The position numbers and the translations under genes are program-made. A stretch of DNA of 64,000 nt. It comes from Actinopolyspora halophila DSM 43834 (GTDB lineage Bacteria > Actinomycetota > Actinomycetes > Mycobacteriales > Pseudonocardiaceae). How positions within the stretch are numbered: the first letter of the stretch is position 1; every line of letters starts with the position of its first letter. The notes beneath the pieces were generated by a model. It did not search any database and had not been told where the DNA came from. It saw nothing but the letters and a program-made list of their open reading frames with translations. Positions 41,341-49,872 of this stretch are shown here, one piece after another. The stretch spans positions 30,791-94,790 of the forward strand of contig NZ_AQUI01000001.1 in the NCBI RefSeq assembly GCF_000371785.1, in the 5' to 3' direction.

Positions 41341-41712
41341 GTGAACGCGCCGTCGCCATCCCTGCACCTGGCCCGCGGCTACCTCGGCCGACGAGTACAC
41401 CTGCGCATCGACCGGCCCGCCGGATCCACCCATCCCCAACACGGCTTCGACTACCCGGTCAACTACGGCTACCTGCCCGGCGTGCCCGCCCCGGACGGCG
41501 ACAACCTCGACGCCTACTACCTCAACACTGACCCGGTCACCGAGACCGAGGGGCTGTGTGTGGCGGTCATCCACCGCTACTGCGACGACGACGACAAACT
41601 CGTCATCGTCGACGACAGCGACACGACGATCAGCGACGACGAGATCCACCAGCGCATCGCCTTCCAGGAACTGCCCGGCCATTACGAAATCATCCGCGCG
41701 CCGGCAGACTAA
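41341..41712 (+). CDS. Inorganic-pyrophosphatase-like protein, short, 123 aa
   Basis: YPVNYGYLPGVPAPDGDNLD matches the family I soluble pyrophosphatase core (YPxNYGxIPxTxxxDGDPLD). The protein is about 40 residues shorter than normal, and the later D-K-D/K loops are altered. GTG at 41341 is a weak start without a clear ribosome site; ATG alternatives are absent. Activity is uncertain. It follows the XRE gene by 71 bp on the same strand. Confidence 0.65.
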   Translation: MNAPSPSLHLARGYLGRRVHLRIDRPAGSTHPQHGFDYPVNYGYLPGVPAPDGDNLDAYYLNTDPVTETEGLCVAVIHRYCDDDDKLVIVDDSDTTISDDEIHQRIAFQELPGHYEIIRAPAD

Positions 41713-41837
41713 TCGGGGTCTGAAGAAGAACCGTGAGAAATTGAACGCTTAGCTCCGGTCACAGCTGTGGCAGTGCCCGCCCCTCCGGCGCTTGCGTCTA
41801 CGAACACGCTGCTCAGAGAGTTAGGAAGTCTTCAAGT

Positions 41838-41895
41838 GGCGTTTGGGGAAGATCCGGGTTGGCGTGCACGCCAACCCGGATCTTCCCCAAACGCC
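41838..41895. repeat. 58-bp perfect palindrome
   Basis: The left arm starts GGCGTTTGGGGAAGATCCGG and runs 29 bp to GGCGTG; the right arm is its exact inverse with no loop. It lies in a gene-free stretch between the pyrophosphatase-like gene and the decayed recombinase. It could be a cruciform, or two inserted-element ends joined head to head. The rest of 41713-41921 holds nothing recognised. Confidence 0.8.
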
Positions 41896-41921
41896 TAATC
41901 GTCACCGCTGCTGGTAAGACC

Positions 41922-42629
41922 TCACGAGAGCCAACCCCGTGTGCGCCGGACCCCGCAGAGGCCGGGAGAAAAGCCCGTTCGTCGGCGACCGACCAGCGGC
42001 TCGCTAGCCGCGCCCGGACAACGCGGTGACCAGCTCGGCCCCCTCGACCAGAGCGGGTGCCGACACGCACTCGGCAGCGCGGCCGCACATACCGAGATCC
42101 GCACCCACGCGTCCCGGCCCATTTCTCCGGTTGCTACGGCGAGCCGCAAAGTAGCGGGGACGCGGAGGGAGATCATCCGTAGTTCGTATCGGACCGGGTC
42201 GGCCGGATCTGATGTTGGCGGACGTGGCGCACGAACATCCCGGTAGCGCGCGAGGATTCTGACCGCGTCCTTGCCGGGGCCGGGGCGGTGGTGGGGCATG
42301 AACACCGGACCGCGGGCTCGGCCCTTGAGTAGCCGGGGCAGCAGCCGCGCTCTGCCCGCGTCCCAGTAGACGGTCTCCAGCGCGACGTCCTCACGCGCCT
42401 GGCCCCGGCGACGAGTCTTGGCCCGAGCGTCTTTGGCCGTCATCGCCGCACGTGGACCAGCCAGATCGAGATCCTCGATGTTGAGCTCGAGGACGTCCTC
42501 GGCACGAGCAGCGGTCTCATACGGCATCCGGTACAGCGCCTTCTCCCGGAGGGCAACTTCGCGGCATGCAATGAGTCGATCGATCGCCATCCGCGAGCGC
42601 ATCGGGGTTTCGGAGCCGATGTTGCTCAC
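41922..42629 (-). pseudogene. Decayed tyrosine recombinase fragment
   Basis: Residues 25-140 ([60 protein letters not shown]) match the central part of the actinomycete integrase-like recombinases, including the catalytic-region Arg and Lys/Arg stretch. The expected C-terminal HxxR...H...Y part does not follow; the frame continues into unrelated sequence. The N-terminus is also missing. A relic of an insertion. Confidence 0.65.
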
Positions 42630-42667
42630 GCCCCACCAACGCAGTCGACCCCACGGAAAGGAGTCTC

Positions 42668-43147
42668 GTGAGCGAGACGGACGAAATCATCGCACACGAC
42701 TTCCCGGTGCGCGTAGCACCGGGAGAGACCGAATTCGGCGCAGACTACGTCGAGCCGGGCTGCCTCGGTGTGGTGCTGGGAAACCCCAGCAGCCGCGCCG
42801 TAGTGATCGAAGGGAACCCGCGTGAACTGCGGGAACTTGCCCAGCGGATCACGCACGCGGTGAACGAAGCGGTGCACAACGACGGGACGGCCCCGGAGCA
42901 ACCGGCCACTAGTGCACAGTTGCGGGCTGCTGTACAGGACGGGGAGATCAGCGTGGTCCATGCCGACGCGCATGGCAGGTTGACCTGCCGTTGCGGCAAC
43001 GTCCCCGAACATTCGGGGGTCCAAGCCTGCGCACTCGACGGGACAGAGTGCGAACCAACCCCCCACTGGCCGGGCACTTACCGCTGCAACGGATGCAGCG
43101 GGATCGTGACGGCACAGTTCCTGGCCGAGCGCGGGGTGGAGCGGTGA
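42668..43147 (+). CDS. Hypothetical protein with C-terminal zinc ribbon, 159 aa
   Basis: GTG 42668 after GGAAAGGAG. An N-terminal beta-rich unit ([40 protein letters not shown]) is followed by helices and a Cys-rich end (CRCG...C...[10 protein letters not shown]) that fits a zinc ribbon. No family is recognised. Confidence 0.65.
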   Translation: MSETDEIIAHDFPVRVAPGETEFGADYVEPGCLGVVLGNPSSRAVVIEGNPRELRELAQRITHAVNEAVHNDGTAPEQPATSAQLRAAVQDGEISVVHADAHGRLTCRCGNVPEHSGVQACALDGTECEPTPHWPGTYRCNGCSGIVTAQFLAERGVER

Positions 43148-43213
43148 AACGGGACGGGATCGCCGCCCCACCCCCTCTATGCGCTTTTATCCCTGAAAGA
43201 GAGACCAGCAGGA

Positions 43214-44074
43214 ATGACCCTATCGGAGAATACGATGCCCACGAACGAGCCGTTTGCGCTCATGAACGACGTGTACCGAGCAGAAGAAGCCGTCGACCGC
43301 GCCCATAGCCAGCATATGCGGGCGCATTGGGCCATTCTGGTCGACGCGATGCGGGGGTACTGGCCCACCGCCACGGCCGTACGGATATCACTGAATGCCG
43401 TCCGCCAAGCGGACATATTCAACACGCTTCTTCCGCACGCCATTCTCGATGCGGGATGGCGCACCAACATCGGCGACAATATATCGCTGCATGCAGAAAT
43501 AGATATCACCGACTCCCTCTACCAAATGTTCCGGTACTACCTCGATTGGGAGGAAGAGCCGGGAATACTCGAACGGGCCGAGCACCTGCCGGGAATCGAC
43601 CCGGACGAGGCCGAGCCCATCGTGCTGATTAACCTGTCTGACTCCCCGACAACCACCTGCAGGGACATCGGCAGGCCCCATCATGCCGCCGACGAGAGCG
43701 AAACGACCGGAGTCACCGACGCTGTGGTCCTGTTTCACGTGCGTCGGGCCGTAGCCGGAGAAATACCGGTGACGCTGATGGGCGGGGCCACGGACCGCAA
43801 TCCGGAGTGGCCCGCCAAGGTTGCCGAGCACAGGTGGAACGGGCACCTAGTGCCCGCGTTCACCTCGGACGTTGCCGCCGAAGTCGTACGGTGGCTGAAC
43901 CTGTGCAACTACCTGGACCCCGGCCACGTCCACGCCCACTGGGACGGGGACACGATCATCCTGATCGACCCCAACGACCCGGACAGCGGGCCCCAACCAG
44001 TCCACCCGAACCCCGACGGGGACTACCCCATCGGGGCCTACCAGTGGACATGGTGCGACGCAGTCCCGTTCTGA
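43214..44074 (+). CDS. Hypothetical protein, 286 aa
   Basis: ATG 43214 follows AGCAGGA; ATG 43235 is an alternative with CGGAGAA. A helical N-terminal half (AHWAILVDAMRGYWPTATAV) with GDNISLHAEIDITDSLYQMF is followed by a beta-rich half ending DGDYPIGAYQWTWCDAVPF. GC content in 43,200-43,560 is lower than around it. No family is known. Confidence 0.65.
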   Translation: MTLSENTMPTNEPFALMNDVYRAEEAVDRAHSQHMRAHWAILVDAMRGYWPTATAVRISLNAVRQADIFNTLLPHAILDAGWRTNIGDNISLHAEIDITDSLYQMFRYYLDWEEEPGILERAEHLPGIDPDEAEPIVLINLSDSPTTTCRDIGRPHHAADESETTGVTDAVVLFHVRRAVAGEIPVTLMGGATDRNPEWPAKVAEHRWNGHLVPAFTSDVAAEVVRWLNLCNYLDPGHVHAHWDGDTIILIDPNDPDSGPQPVHPNPDGDYPIGAYQWTWCDAVPF

Positions 44075-44234
44075 CTGATCGGCTGCCCGAGTGCTACCGA
44101 TCGAGATGGCCGCACTCGGGCAGCCATCCCCACTGATGTGTGACCACCGAGAAAAGGCTGCGTGCTGAACCAGATCTGGCGTGCGAACCAGCATCCCCCT
44201 TTTCTCCCCAGTACCTACCCAGGAAGGCAACAAC

Positions 44235-44663
44235 ATGAGCACGGTGACACTGGCCGACTTGCGCGAGGCGGTGCAACAGTTCCGAACCGCCTCCGAAGGG
44301 TCCAGCGCTGACACGGAGCACGCTGCTGCGGTCGACCTCGCCACCACGGCCGAAGAAATCGCCCACAACGTCGAAAGCATGATGAAGCGCATGCTCTTGA
44401 CCACTTGGAACACTCCCGGACAACTCTCCCTCGTCCGGAACGAGTGCGTCGCACTGCGAGGTACCAACCCGCCATCGGGCACGTTGCGCGCCCGAATCGA
44501 GTGGGACATCGAGGACGTGACCTCACCCGAGAAGGCAGCGCGCACCATGTGGAGGTATGTCCTGGAGTCACCCGGCCCGATCGTGGAACTGCTTGACCCC
44601 CACACCGGCGAGCAACACGAGGTCGACCTGTTCGAGGAAGAGGACCTCTCCCCCCACGACTAA
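44235..44663 (+). CDS. Hypothetical protein, 142 aa
   Basis: ATG 44235 after AGGAAGG. Helical N-terminus (TLADLREAVQQFRTASEGSS) and a C-terminal beta-rich stretch (GPIVELLDPHTGEQHEVDLF) with an acidic end. No signature. Confidence 0.65.
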   Translation: MSTVTLADLREAVQQFRTASEGSSADTEHAAAVDLATTAEEIAHNVESMMKRMLLTTWNTPGQLSLVRNECVALRGTNPPSGTLRARIEWDIEDVTSPEKAARTMWRYVLESPGPIVELLDPHTGEQHEVDLFEEEDLSPHD

Positions 44664-44697
44664 TCCGAGGAAACAGTGCCCCAGGTCCGACATCCCG

Positions 44698-44737
44698 GAG
44701 ACGCCCCGACCTCCACCCAGAGAGGTCGGGGCGTCTC
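44698..44737. terminator. 16-bp perfect hairpin
   Basis: GAGACGCCCCGACCTC and its exact inverse enclose 8 nt; no T-tract. Confidence 0.6.
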
Positions 44738-44834
44738 AGCATCGTGGGGCGTCCCGCTGGTCTCGGTAGACGGCGCTACGGCTGTCGATGCAGGTCAACG
44801 TTGGGCGGTTGATCCATCCGAGTGGACCTCACTC

Positions 44835-44873
44835 GTCAGGGTTTACCTGACGTATCGTCAGGCATAACCTGAC
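44835..44873 (+). promoter_or_regulatory. Twin GTCAGG-N5-CCTGAC operators in a promoter
   Basis: Palindromes at 44835-44851 and 44857-44873 are 22 bp apart (two turns). A promoter TTTACC (44842) -17 bp- TAACCT (44865) overlaps both and would start transcription at about the ATG at 44877, so a leaderless mRNA is likely. Confidence 0.7.
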
Positions 44874-44876
44874 GCT

Positions 44877-45581
44877 ATGACCGATGCAGCAGATGATCCT
44901 GTCGGCCCCGCCGACGACGAGTACCCACGCCGGGCACTGTCCCGGCTCGGGCTGTCCGCCGCCGCACGGACGGCCGCCGACCGCGCCAGCAGCCTGGTGC
45001 CGACCACCGCCGACGACCCTTCCGAGATGGTCGAGCTGGCCCACCACCTGGTTGAGGAAGCTCGCGGCGTACTGACCCGCGCCGTCGTACACGCCCGCGA
45101 GAACGGCGTGAGCTGGACCGAGATCGGCGACCGGCACGGCGAGATCAGCAAACAGTCCGCCCAGGAGCGCTACAAGGACGTCCTCGCCGAGTGGGAAGAC
45201 GCGCTCGACCGCCCCTGGACCCACTCAGGGCGCTTCCTCAACTGTCGACTGCCCGAGGGGCTGAGCGATCCGAGCTTCACCGCCAACACCCTCGACCAGT
45301 GGTGCACCCGCCACGCCCCCGACAGCACCCAGCGCCTGGCCGAGCGCGACGGCGTCGCCGACCGGATGGTCGCGGCGAACCTGCCCGCCCACACCGGCAC
45401 CACCCGCATCAACCTCGTGTTGCGCCGCAACAAACATCTCTACGCCCGCGAGGCCGCCGGCGACGATGTCGCCGCCGAGTGGGCCGATCACCGCCAGCGC
45501 CGCCAGGAACTCTATGAAGCCCTCGACGACCGAGACCGGCGCGGACTCGCCACCTGGAACACCAAGGAGGAGGGCCGATGA
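44877..45581 (+). CDS. Putative helix-turn-helix regulator, 234 aa
   Basis: ARENGVSWTEIGDRHGEISK followed by QSAQERYKDVL resembles the helix-turn-helix of small actinomycete proteins (GxSWxxIGxxLGxSxQAAxxRF). The rest is helical and charged. No Shine-Dalgarno precedes the ATG, in agreement with leaderless translation. The twin palindromes in its own promoter suggest autorepression. Confidence 0.65.
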   Translation: MTDAADDPVGPADDEYPRRALSRLGLSAAARTAADRASSLVPTTADDPSEMVELAHHLVEEARGVLTRAVVHARENGVSWTEIGDRHGEISKQSAQERYKDVLAEWEDALDRPWTHSGRFLNCRLPEGLSDPSFTANTLDQWCTRHAPDSTQRLAERDGVADRMVAANLPAHTGTTRINLVLRRNKHLYAREAAGDDVAAEWADHRQRRQELYEALDDRDRRGLATWNTKEEGR

Positions 45582-45667
45582 GCACCACGCGCTCACCGGC
45601 GCGTGCTACCGAAAGCCCAGGATCCTGTACCGCTACTACTCAGACCCCAGACAGTAAGGAGGGCTCG

Positions 45668-45871
45668 ATGACCGACAACGAGCTGCACGAACACCTCTGG
45701 AACCGGGTGGCCGAGCTGCTGGCCACCACCGGAATGCTCTACGCCCGCGACCGGGCCGAGGTCGCGGTCTTCGACGAACTCGACAAGCTCGAGCTGGCCC
45801 ACGACGAGAACACGGTCCGCGGCTGGACCAACCGGATCCTGGACAGCAGCCCCACACCGATGCCGTGCTGA
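45668..45871 (+). CDS. Hypothetical small protein, 67 aa
   Basis: ATG 45668 after AAGGAGGG. Helical and acidic (MTDNELHEHLWNRVAELLAT). An in-frame ATG at 45578 overlapping the previous stop, also with a ribosome site, would add 30 residues of poor protein character. It forms an operon with the gene at 44877. Confidence 0.6.
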   Translation: MTDNELHEHLWNRVAELLATTGMLYARDRAEVAVFDELDKLELAHDENTVRGWTNRILDSSPTPMPC

Positions 45872-45880
45872 TCCACTGAT

Positions 45881-45918
45881 CCCTGGGGGCGGGGCGGTAT
45901 CCCGCCCCGCCCCCAGGG
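45881..45918. terminator. 17-bp perfect hairpin
   Basis: CCCTGGGGGCGGGGCGG and its inverse around a 4-nt loop, 10 bp after the stop of the small gene. Confidence 0.65.
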
Positions 45919-45968
45919 CGCCACACCTCGGAACTGACTACCGCTCGCACAACGAAACGGAGAGTGAG

Positions 45969-46118
45969 ATGGGCATCGACAACCTTAGCGAGGATCTCGT
46001 CCTCGCCTCATCCAGCTCCGGTTTTCTTGCACAGCGCCTCGGAACTGGCGACTGGGCCAACACCGGGTCGAGTCCGCACTCCGTCACCCGAGCCCACGAG
46101 TTCTTCGGGAGGAAGTAG
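45969..46118 (+). CDS. Possible small protein, 49 aa
   Basis: ATG 45969 with GGAG upstream starts MGIDNLSEDLVLASSSSGFL and ends AHEFFGRK. It overlaps the 3' end of the minus-strand gene at 46008, so one of the two is shorter than drawn or they are antisense partners. Confidence 0.4.
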   Translation: MGIDNLSEDLVLASSSSGFLAQRLGTGDWANTGSSPHSVTRAHEFFGRK

Positions 46119-46388
46119 ACACCATGACGGAGAACGTTCGTCATTGTCGTCATGCACTCCGATCAGCCCCACATCGCCCCGACTGCGACACAGCGCAATC
46201 GTCGCCGCAAGGCGCTCGCCCATCTCTTCGAGAGGTGTGCCCTTCGAGATGAAATGGTAGGTCTGCACCGAGCCATCCCGACAGGTGACAGTCACCCCAT
46301 ACTGTCCACTTGGCTCAATCCGCGAGATTTCTTCTACCGGGGTGAGCTGGTCTCCCCCACTCATCGAGAGCCATAGGTCTCCGCTCAT
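46008..46388 (-). CDS. Hypothetical protein, 126 aa
   Basis: ATG 46388 is preceded by AGGAGGAAGG. The first 90 residues look folded (SRIEPSGQYGVTVTCRDGSV; KGTPLEEMGERLAATIALCR); the last 35, which overlap the plus-strand small frame, look less so. Confidence 0.6.
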   Translation of the reverse strand: MSGDLWLSMSGGDQLTPVEEISRIEPSGQYGVTVTCRDGSVQTYHFISKGTPLEEMGERLAATIALCRSRGDVGLIGVHDDNDERSPSWCLLPPEELVGSGDGVRTRPGVGPVASSEALCKKTGAG

Positions 46389-46495
46389 CGCTACCTTCCT
46401 CCTGCTGATCCGCGATAGCTATCGATGCCCCACCTCTTCCGACGACCACGATCCGGCGCATACCTCGACAGGCTAGCGCTGCCGCGTTCCCTAGT

Positions 46496-47596
46496 TGTTG
46501 TGTTCGGTGAGGTTGGTGACAGTGGCCGGATGCTGACGATGGGCGGGTCTTCCCCGCAGGGTGTGTAGCGCGAACTCATGCACCCGTCAGCGGAGGAAGA
46601 CCCGCACGATGCACCGTAACGCGCCGTTGACGCCGGAGGGACGCCGTCGCCTGGTCCTGCGCGTGACCGAGCGGAAGCGACCGATCGGACACGTGGCTGC
46701 CGAGGCCGGCATCGCCCGGCAGACGTTGAGCAAGTGGGTGGGCCGGTATTGCCGCGAGGGCGAGTCCGGCCTGATCGACCGGCGTTCGAGACCACATGCC
46801 AGCCCGAACCAGACCCCGGCCAGCACGGTGGCCCGGATCGAGCACCTCCGGCGCGAGCACAAACTGAGTCCTCGGTTGATCGTGCGTGAGCTGGCCGGCG
46901 AGGGCCGCGAGGTCGCGCTGGCCACGGTGCACCGGTGGCTCGTTCGCCTCGGCATCTCCCGGCTGCGAGATCTGGATGTCACCGGCAACACCCAGCGGCG
47001 CGTGCGCCGTATCCACCCGCGCGAGCCCGGCCACATGCTGCACGTGGACGTCAAGAAGATCGGGGCGATCCCCGAGGGCGGGGGCTGGCGCATTCATGGC
47101 CGAGGTAGCAAGCAGGATCGACATGCCCGGCGGCAGAAGGTCGGCTACCGCTACCTGCACACCGCCGTGGACGGCTATACCCGGTTGGCCTACACCGAAG
47201 TCCTGCCCGACGAACAGGGCCGCACCGCCGCCGCGTTCCTCGCCCGCGCACGCGCCTTCCTCGCCGCGCACGGCATCCACACCATCCAACGTGTGATCAC
47301 CGACAACGGGCCGTGCTACCGCTCACGGGCCTTCACTCAAGCCGTTCCCGTCAACGCTGAGCATCGCCGCACCCGGCCACACCGGCCGCAAACCAACGGC
47401 AAGGTGGAGCGCTACCAGCGCATCCTCACCGCCGAGTTCGCCTACGCCCGCGCCTGGAACAGTGAAACCGAACGCAACCAGTATCTGCACCGCTGGAACA
47501 TCCACTACAACTACCACCGCGCACACACCGCGATCGGAAACCAGCCCCCAGCCTCAACCACCCCACACCGCGTCACCAACCTCCAGATGCAGAACA
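46496..47596 (+). mobile_element. IS481-family insertion sequence, intact, 1101 bp
   Basis: The ends are 25-bp imperfect inverted repeats (18 of 25 matching): TGTTGTGTTCGGTG then AGGTTGGTGAC on the left, TGTTCTGCATCTGG then AGGTTGGTGAC on the right (inverted). The 6-bp direct repeat CCTAGT flanks it at 46490-46495 and 47597-47602, which fits the NCTAGN target of IS481. Perfect target duplications and an intact transposase suggest recent insertion. Confidence 0.9.
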
Positions 47597-47601
47597 CCTA
47601 G
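46609..47601 (+). CDS. IS481-family transposase, 330 aa
   Basis: N-terminal helix-turn-helix (GHVAAEAGIARQTLSKWVGR) is followed by the DDE integrase core: HVDVKKIG (Asp147), VITDNGPCYRS (Asp232) and TNGKVERYQRILTAEF (Glu267), then HTAIGNQPPAS near the end. GGAGGAAG lies upstream of the ATG at 46609. The stop codon TAG (47599-47601) lies in the target-site duplication outside the element. Confidence 0.93.
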   Translation: MHRNAPLTPEGRRRLVLRVTERKRPIGHVAAEAGIARQTLSKWVGRYCREGESGLIDRRSRPHASPNQTPASTVARIEHLRREHKLSPRLIVRELAGEGREVALATVHRWLVRLGISRLRDLDVTGNTQRRVRRIHPREPGHMLHVDVKKIGAIPEGGGWRIHGRGSKQDRHARRQKVGYRYLHTAVDGYTRLAYTEVLPDEQGRTAAAFLARARAFLAAHGIHTIQRVITDNGPCYRSRAFTQAVPVNAEHRRTRPHRPQTNGKVERYQRILTAEFAYARAWNSETERNQYLHRWNIHYNYHRAHTAIGNQPPASTTPHRVTNLQMQNT

Positions 47602-47639
47602 TTTGCGGATCGGCGTAACGACCTGGAAACCATGCCTAC

Positions 47640-49094
47640 TTAGAAGTCGGCGGTTTCCGGGCCGGTGCGGTTGTCGTAGGACCTCCACTGTGTCGTGCGG
47701 CTGTGCGGCAGCTGCGACCGGTCGAGTTCGACCACGACCGGCAGGTGATCCGAGGCGGCCTGGGCGGCCTCGGAGGCAACGACCTGGTGCGACAGCACAG
47801 CGGGCGCGGCCGCGGCGTTGACCCGCCACGTGTCGATCGCCCGCGCAGGGTGCGGGTCACGCTTGTCGTGTCCCACGGTCGTAACCGGTGTGTGCGGCCC
47901 GGCCAGGGCCGCGGTGTCTCGGATGCCAGCAGCCCACAAGGTTTCGCCTGGAGTGCGGTCTGCGTGCCACGCGCTGGGCAGCCCGTCCTCGCCGGCCTGC
48001 CAGTTGCACTGGTGGATATAGGCCGGATGCCACGGCTGGGTGGGATACGGGTCCGGGTGGTGAAACCGCCACTGCCCCTGCTCGTCCCGCATCCGGTCGG
48101 CGCTCAGCCCGTTCCAGTCCGCGCCGACCACGGTGGCCGGGGCGTAGCCGTGGGGTTTGAGCATCGCGTTGGCCACCCTTTCGGCTTCGTCGGCGCGCTG
48201 GCGCTGCCGCACCGGCGGGCCGTGATAGCTACCGATACGCAAGTGCCGATCCCCGACCTCGAACTCGCCGATGCCCAGGGTGTGCCACATTTCGGAGCCG
48301 TAGCTGCGCCACGTGCCGCCGACCGGCCAGATCATGGTGTCGCGCCACAGCAGCGCCACGTGGTAGGTGGCCTCCTGGCGGCCTCCCGCCGGGGCGAGCG
48401 TGTCCACCTCGGGCAGCACCCGGCCGTCGGTGAGGTGCTGGGCCGGTCTCCAGCAGCAACTCAGCCCCGTGATCCGGGCCAGGTCGTGCACCGCGTCCGG
48501 GTGGGCGATCTCCTGCACGGCGAGGAAATCCGGGTCGCCGAGCGCGATGACCTCGGCCAGGTGCTCGAGGTGCTGCAAATAGGTCTGGCCGGCGGTGGCT
48601 CCGCAGTCGTGGAGGTTGTAGGTCATCACCCGCAGTGGGGTGTCCCCGCTCAGCGGGCGGGCGATGTCGCGCACGACCGCCTGGGCCTGGCCCAGCAGCT
48701 CGTACCACCCGCGGTACACCTCGCCGGTGCCCTCCAGGGGTGCCTCCAGGCGCGCCGCGGCGACCCGCTGGTCGAGGTGCTGGCGCACCCGCTCGACCAG
48801 CTCGGCGTGCTCGGTGCTGCCGGGCTCGTCTTCGCCCGGCGCCGACGTGCGGGCGAGGTCCCGTATCGCCTGCGACGGGGCCAGCCGCTGGGCGACCCGC
48901 CTCCACGGGATGCTGGCCACATCCTCCCGCGTGGGCCAGGCCCACCCGTACTCCTCGGCCGCGATCCAGGTCAGCGCCCGTGCGATCAGCACGGCCACCA
49001 GCTCAGGCTCCTCGAACGGTGCCGGACTGCGCCACCGAGCGTGGGTGTGCCACCGGGCGTGGTCATAGGCGTGCCGCCAGTGGTGATGATCCAT
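47640..49094 (-). CDS. Endonuclease/exonuclease/phosphatase-family protein, 484 aa
   Basis: After an N-terminal helical domain of about 150 residues comes the EEP fold: LRVMTYNLHDCG, FLAVQEIAHP, VVGADWNGLSADRM (the GDFN-like strand) and the closing ASDHLPVVVELDR with the catalytic SDH. Family members cut nucleic acids or phosphoesters. ATG 49094 has no strong ribosome site; an in-frame GTG at 49232 would add 46 residues. Substrate unknown. The helical N-terminal domain is unusual for the family. Confidence 0.75.
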   Translation of the reverse strand: MDHHHWRHAYDHARWHTHARWRSPAPFEEPELVAVLIARALTWIAAEEYGWAWPTREDVASIPWRRVAQRLAPSQAIRDLARTSAPGEDEPGSTEHAELVERVRQHLDQRVAAARLEAPLEGTGEVYRGWYELLGQAQAVVRDIARPLSGDTPLRVMTYNLHDCGATAGQTYLQHLEHLAEVIALGDPDFLAVQEIAHPDAVHDLARITGLSCCWRPAQHLTDGRVLPEVDTLAPAGGRQEATYHVALLWRDTMIWPVGGTWRSYGSEMWHTLGIGEFEVGDRHLRIGSYHGPPVRQRQRADEAERVANAMLKPHGYAPATVVGADWNGLSADRMRDEQGQWRFHHPDPYPTQPWHPAYIHQCNWQAGEDGLPSAWHADRTPGETLWAAGIRDTAALAGPHTPVTTVGHDKRDPHPARAIDTWRVNAAAAPAVLSHQVVASEAAQAASDHLPVVVELDRSQLPHSRTTQWRSYDNRTGPETADF

Positions 49095-49280
49095 ACCCGG
49101 CAGTCTGCCCCACCACGCGGCCGCGTAGGTCTCTGCGGCCACAAGCAGGCCTCTCAGAAAACGGCCCACGGGATCGCTGGCGTGGTGCCCTGCGGTTCGA
49201 GCCGCGAGTGCGGGCGCCGCAGTCCCGCGCACGCACTCGCGGCGACATTGATGACAAGCACGTTCTTTTTGGAGGAGACC

Positions 49281-49562
49281 ATGGACTCACTGAAAGCCCA
49301 CACGCTGGATATGCCGACCGGGCCCCGGATGCGCGGGAGGCAGAGCGCCGAGGATGTTGTCCACGACAACACCCGTCGGGCGCAGTTCGCCTATCGCGGC
49401 GTGCAGGCCTACGCCCAGCACACAGGCACCGACGAGCTCGCCACGCAGATCCGGGACCTGCTGGGCGATCTGTTCCACCTCGGCGATGCCGCCGACATCG
49501 ACATCCACCGGTGCCTGAAAGTCGCCCGCGAGTACTACCACGCCGAGATTCGGGGCGAGTGA
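49281..49562 (+). CDS. Hypothetical protein, 93 aa
   Basis: ATG 49281 after GGAGGAG. Helical and acidic with TDELATQIRDLLGDLFHLGD and REYYHAEIRGE at the end. The gene is divergent from the EEP protein gene. Confidence 0.65.
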   Translation: MDSLKAHTLDMPTGPRMRGRQSAEDVVHDNTRRAQFAYRGVQAYAQHTGTDELATQIRDLLGDLFHLGDAADIDIHRCLKVAREYYHAEIRGE

Positions 49563-49637
49563 ACCACGCCCCGCACGAGGACGGCGACTTCGCTCGTGCG
49601 GGACGAGCACCGCGACCAACCTTGGAAAGGGAACGTG

Positions 49638-49844
49638 ATGTTTGAGGATTCGACCCAGGCGTATGAGTACCTGCGTGAACACGTCGAGCAGTGCACAGAA
49701 GAGCAGTGCTCGCACGAGCTCGAGGGGTTCATACGGGCAAGCACGGTGATGGGGACACAGCTCGAGCTGCGCCCAGAAGACCCCTACCTCCCACGCAAAG
49801 TGATGAAGTTCGTCCGAGACTCGATCAACTCGTGCCCCACGTAA
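49638..49844 (+). CDS. Hypothetical protein, 68 aa
   Basis: ATG 49638 after GGAAAGGGA. Contains two Cys in EQCTEEQCSHELEGF; helical; 75 bp after the previous gene. No family. Confidence 0.55.
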   Translation: MFEDSTQAYEYLREHVEQCTEEQCSHELEGFIRASTVMGTQLELRPEDPYLPRKVMKFVRDSINSCPT

Positions 49845-49872
49845 GGGGGCAGCACTCAGGGCGTCGACGACG

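Noticed and set aside
44876..45151. Minus-strand frames opposite the 44877 gene
   Set aside because: The plus gene has a promoter, twin operators and a helix-turn-helix; the antisense frames have none.
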